A stretch of DNA of 15,048 nt, from the NCBI GenBank assembly GCA_031400005.1, contig JANNPJ010000829.1, forward strand, positions 1 to 15,048. The letters run 5' to 3'. The notes under the pieces were generated by a model. That model was not told the origin of the DNA and ran no database searches. It saw only the letters and a program-made list of their open reading frames with translations. Shown here one piece after another: positions 13,337-15,048 of this stretch (positions are counted from its first letter, which is position 1; each line of letters starts with the position of its first letter). The stretch is from JANNPJ01 sp031400005 (GTDB lineage: Bacteria > Actinomycetota > Actinomycetes > Actinomycetales > Kineosporiaceae). A program made the position numbers and the translations under genes.

Positions 13337-14920
13337 ATGGACACTCTGAAACGGATCGCGGTGAGCACCGAACCGGTGACCGAGGCGGAGGTGGTAGCCG
13401 TCGCCCGGCAGGCTGCCGGAGTCGAACTGTCGGCCGATGCGCTGGCGGCTATCGCCCAAAGCCGGGCGGTGATTGAGGCGCTGGCCGCGGATGAGACGCC
13501 GCATTACGGCGTCTCGACCGGATTCGGTGCCTTGGCCACCACGCATATCCCGATCGCCCGGCGGGCCGAGCTGCAACAGGGCCTGATCCGCTCGCACGCA
13601 GCCGGCTCCGGTGCAGAGGTGGAGCCTGAGGTGGTCCGCGCGCTGATGCTGCTGCGGCTGTCCACCCTGGCCACCGGACGGACCGGGGTGCGACTGGAGA
13701 CCGCGCAGACCTATGCGGCCATGCTGGATGCCGGAATCACCCCAATTGTGTACGAGTACGGCTCTCTCGGCTGCTCCGGCGACCTCGCCCCCCTGGCCCA
13801 CTGCGCCTTGGCGCTGATCGGCGAAGGTGAGGTGCGGGATGCGTCCGGCACCCGCCGACCCGCCGCGGACGCGCTTCGGGCAGCCGGTCTGACCCCGATC
13901 ACGCTAGCCGAGAAGGAGGGCCTGGCGCTGATCAACGGCACCGACGGCATGCTCGGCATGCTGGTGCTGGCGCTGGCCGACCTGCGCGTCCTGCTCATGG
14001 CGGCCGACGTCGCGGCGGCAATGAGCGTCGAGGCCCTGCTCGGCACCGATGCCGTTTTCGCCGCCGATCTTCAGGCGTTGCGACCGCATCCGGGGCAGGC
14101 AGCCAGCGCCACCAACCTGCGCGCGCTGCTCGCCGGATCGGCGATCATGGCTAGTCACCGCGGGCTGCCGGGCACTCCGCAGGAGTGCACCCGGGTCCAG
14201 GACGCCTATTCGCTGCGCTGCTCACCGCAGGTCCACGGTGCGGCCCGAGACACCGTCGATCATGCGGCGCTGGTCGCCGGGCGGGAACTGTCGGCTGCCG
14301 TGGACAATCCGGTGGTGCTGCCGGATGGGCGGGTGGAGTCGAACGGGAACTTCCACGGCGCACCGATCGGATACGTGCTCGACTTCCTCGCGATCGCGGT
14401 AGCGGACGTCGCGTCGATCTCCGAACGGCGCACCGATCGACATTTGGATGTCGCCCGCAGCAACGGTTTACCACCGTTTCTCGCGGACGACCCGGGGGTC
14501 GACTCCGGGCACATGATCGCGCAGTACACCGCCGCCGGGATCGTCAGCGAACTCAAGCGCCTGGCCGCCCCGGCCAGCGTTGACTCGATCCCGTCCTCCG
14601 GGATGCAGGAGGACCACGTGTCGATGGGCTGGCACGCGGCCCGCAAACTGCGCCGGGCAATCGACGGGTTGGCCCGAGTAATCGCGATCGAGACACTCAC
14701 CGCCGCCCGCTCGCTGGACCTGCGGTCGGCGATGCCGGACGGGCGGTCCGGACCAGCCCCGGCACCGGCCACCGCCGCAGTCGTCGCCGGATTGCGCATA
14801 CTGGTGGCCGGCCCCGGGCCGGACCGTCACCTGGCACCGGAAATCGAGGCCGCCCTCGGTTACGTGACTTCCGGCGAGTCCGTGGCGGCGGCCGAGACCT
14901 GCACCGGACCGCTGCGCTGA
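13337..14920 (+). CDS. hutH: Histidine ammonia-lyase
   Basis: 527 residues. It deaminates L-histidine to urocanate and ammonia, the first step of histidine degradation, as a cytoplasmic homotetramer. Diagnostic features: catalytic Tyr57 in HYGVSTGFGALATTHIP; Ser86-His87 in LIRSHAAG, the histidine-selecting pair; GSLGCSGDLAPLAHCAL (142-158) around the MIO-forming tripeptide, here Cys146-Ser-Gly where most family members have Ala-Ser-Gly; LINGTDGMLGML (198-209); QDAYSLRCSPQVHGA; NFHGAPIGYVLDFLA; SSGMQEDHVSMGWHAARKL. The ATG at 13337 gives a normal N-terminus, with GGGCGG just upstream; a GTG at 13307 would add ten residues and cannot be excluded. The length is slightly above the usual ~510. No other hut gene is in the window, and the contig ends 128 bases downstream. 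Confidence 0.97.
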   Translation: MDTLKRIAVSTEPVTEAEVVAVARQAAGVELSADALAAIAQSRAVIEALAADETPHYGVSTGFGALATTHIPIARRAELQQGLIRSHAAGSGAEVEPEVVRALMLLRLSTLATGRTGVRLETAQTYAAMLDAGITPIVYEYGSLGCSGDLAPLAHCALALIGEGEVRDASGTRRPAADALRAAGLTPITLAEKEGLALINGTDGMLGMLVLALADLRVLLMAADVAAAMSVEALLGTDAVFAADLQALRPHPGQAASATNLRALLAGSAIMASHRGLPGTPQECTRVQDAYSLRCSPQVHGAARDTVDHAALVAGRELSAAVDNPVVLPDGRVESNGNFHGAPIGYVLDFLAIAVADVASISERRTDRHLDVARSNGLPPFLADDPGVDSGHMIAQYTAAGIVSELKRLAAPASVDSIPSSGMQEDHVSMGWHAARKLRRAIDGLARVIAIETLTAARSLDLRSAMPDGRSGPAPAPATAAVVAGLRILVAGPGPDRHLAPEIEAALGYVTSGESVAAAETCTGPLR

Positions 14921-15048
14921 GACCCGTTCCCCAGCAAAACCTTTCGTGATCATGCACGGTTGCTCGGGTGCTGCGTCGAAGTGGTCGCGGGGGGTTTGGC
15001 GGCGCCGGGGGGGAAAAACGCGCCCAAAGTCGAGGCGAAACCCCCCCC
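14921..15048. other. Contig end with homopolymer runs
   Basis: After the hutH stop there is a short intergenic piece containing TTTCGTGATCATGCACGG (14942-14959), then sequence dominated by runs of G, A and C from about 14988 to the last base. The final C8 and the G7-A5 junction look like unreliable base calls or assembly noise. No gene or terminator can be supported here. Confidence 0.6.

Overview
The window reads as chromosomal DNA from a high-GC Gram-positive (Actinomycetota). Third codon positions are strongly G/C-rich, GTG starts are used, one regulator looks leaderless, and several families here are typical of the phylum (IniB-like Gly/Asp-rich protein, DUF2252, actinobacterial-type HutH). 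I cannot fix the genus. The last ~60 bases are dominated by homopolymer runs and look like a low-quality contig end. I see no rRNA, tRNA, CRISPR array, insertion sequence or phage gene.

Layout. (1) 1-3741, minus strand: a large LuxR-type regulator with an N-terminal NTPase-like region is followed by a Gly-rich, very acidic IniB-like protein, then by the first 11 codons of another gene that leaves the window. This resembles the mycobacterial iniR/iniB locus, but in tandem orientation. (2) 3838-5256, minus: a DUF2252 kinase-like protein. (3) 5357-7468, minus: a tight operon of ABC ATPase, ABC-2 permease and small XRE regulator, with a repeat-rich candidate operator over its promoter. (4) 7624-8205, plus: a SUKH (SMI1/KNR4) protein, divergent from the ABC operon. 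(5) 8395-9069, plus: a GntR/FCD regulator whose FCD metal-binding histidines are mostly replaced. (6) 9070-9609: a gene-free stretch with a degenerate 8-bp repeat and two perfect LacI-type palindromes. (7) 9610-10605, plus: a YtfQ-like sugar-binding lipoprotein with no transporter partner in view, converging through two strong terminators on a LacI-family regulator (10798-11877, minus). (8) 11878-12459: mostly gene-free, holding the LacI-gene promoter. (9) 12460-14920: divergent IclR regulator and histidine ammonia-lyase (hutH), with a candidate HutR-type operator between them.

How the parts may work together. The LacI protein probably controls the sugar-binding lipoprotein, since consensus LacI palindromes precede the lipoprotein gene and a half-matching site lies inside the LacI gene's own promoter. 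The IclR protein probably controls hutH and itself. The XRE protein probably controls its own ABC exporter operon. The LuxR-type protein probably controls the IniB-like gene beside it. All four links are inferences from position and site sequence. The most unusual items are the IniB-like protein (235 residues without Lys or Arg), the tandem iniR/iniB-like arrangement, the FCD regulator with a degraded metal site, and the orphan binding protein with two LacI-type operators.
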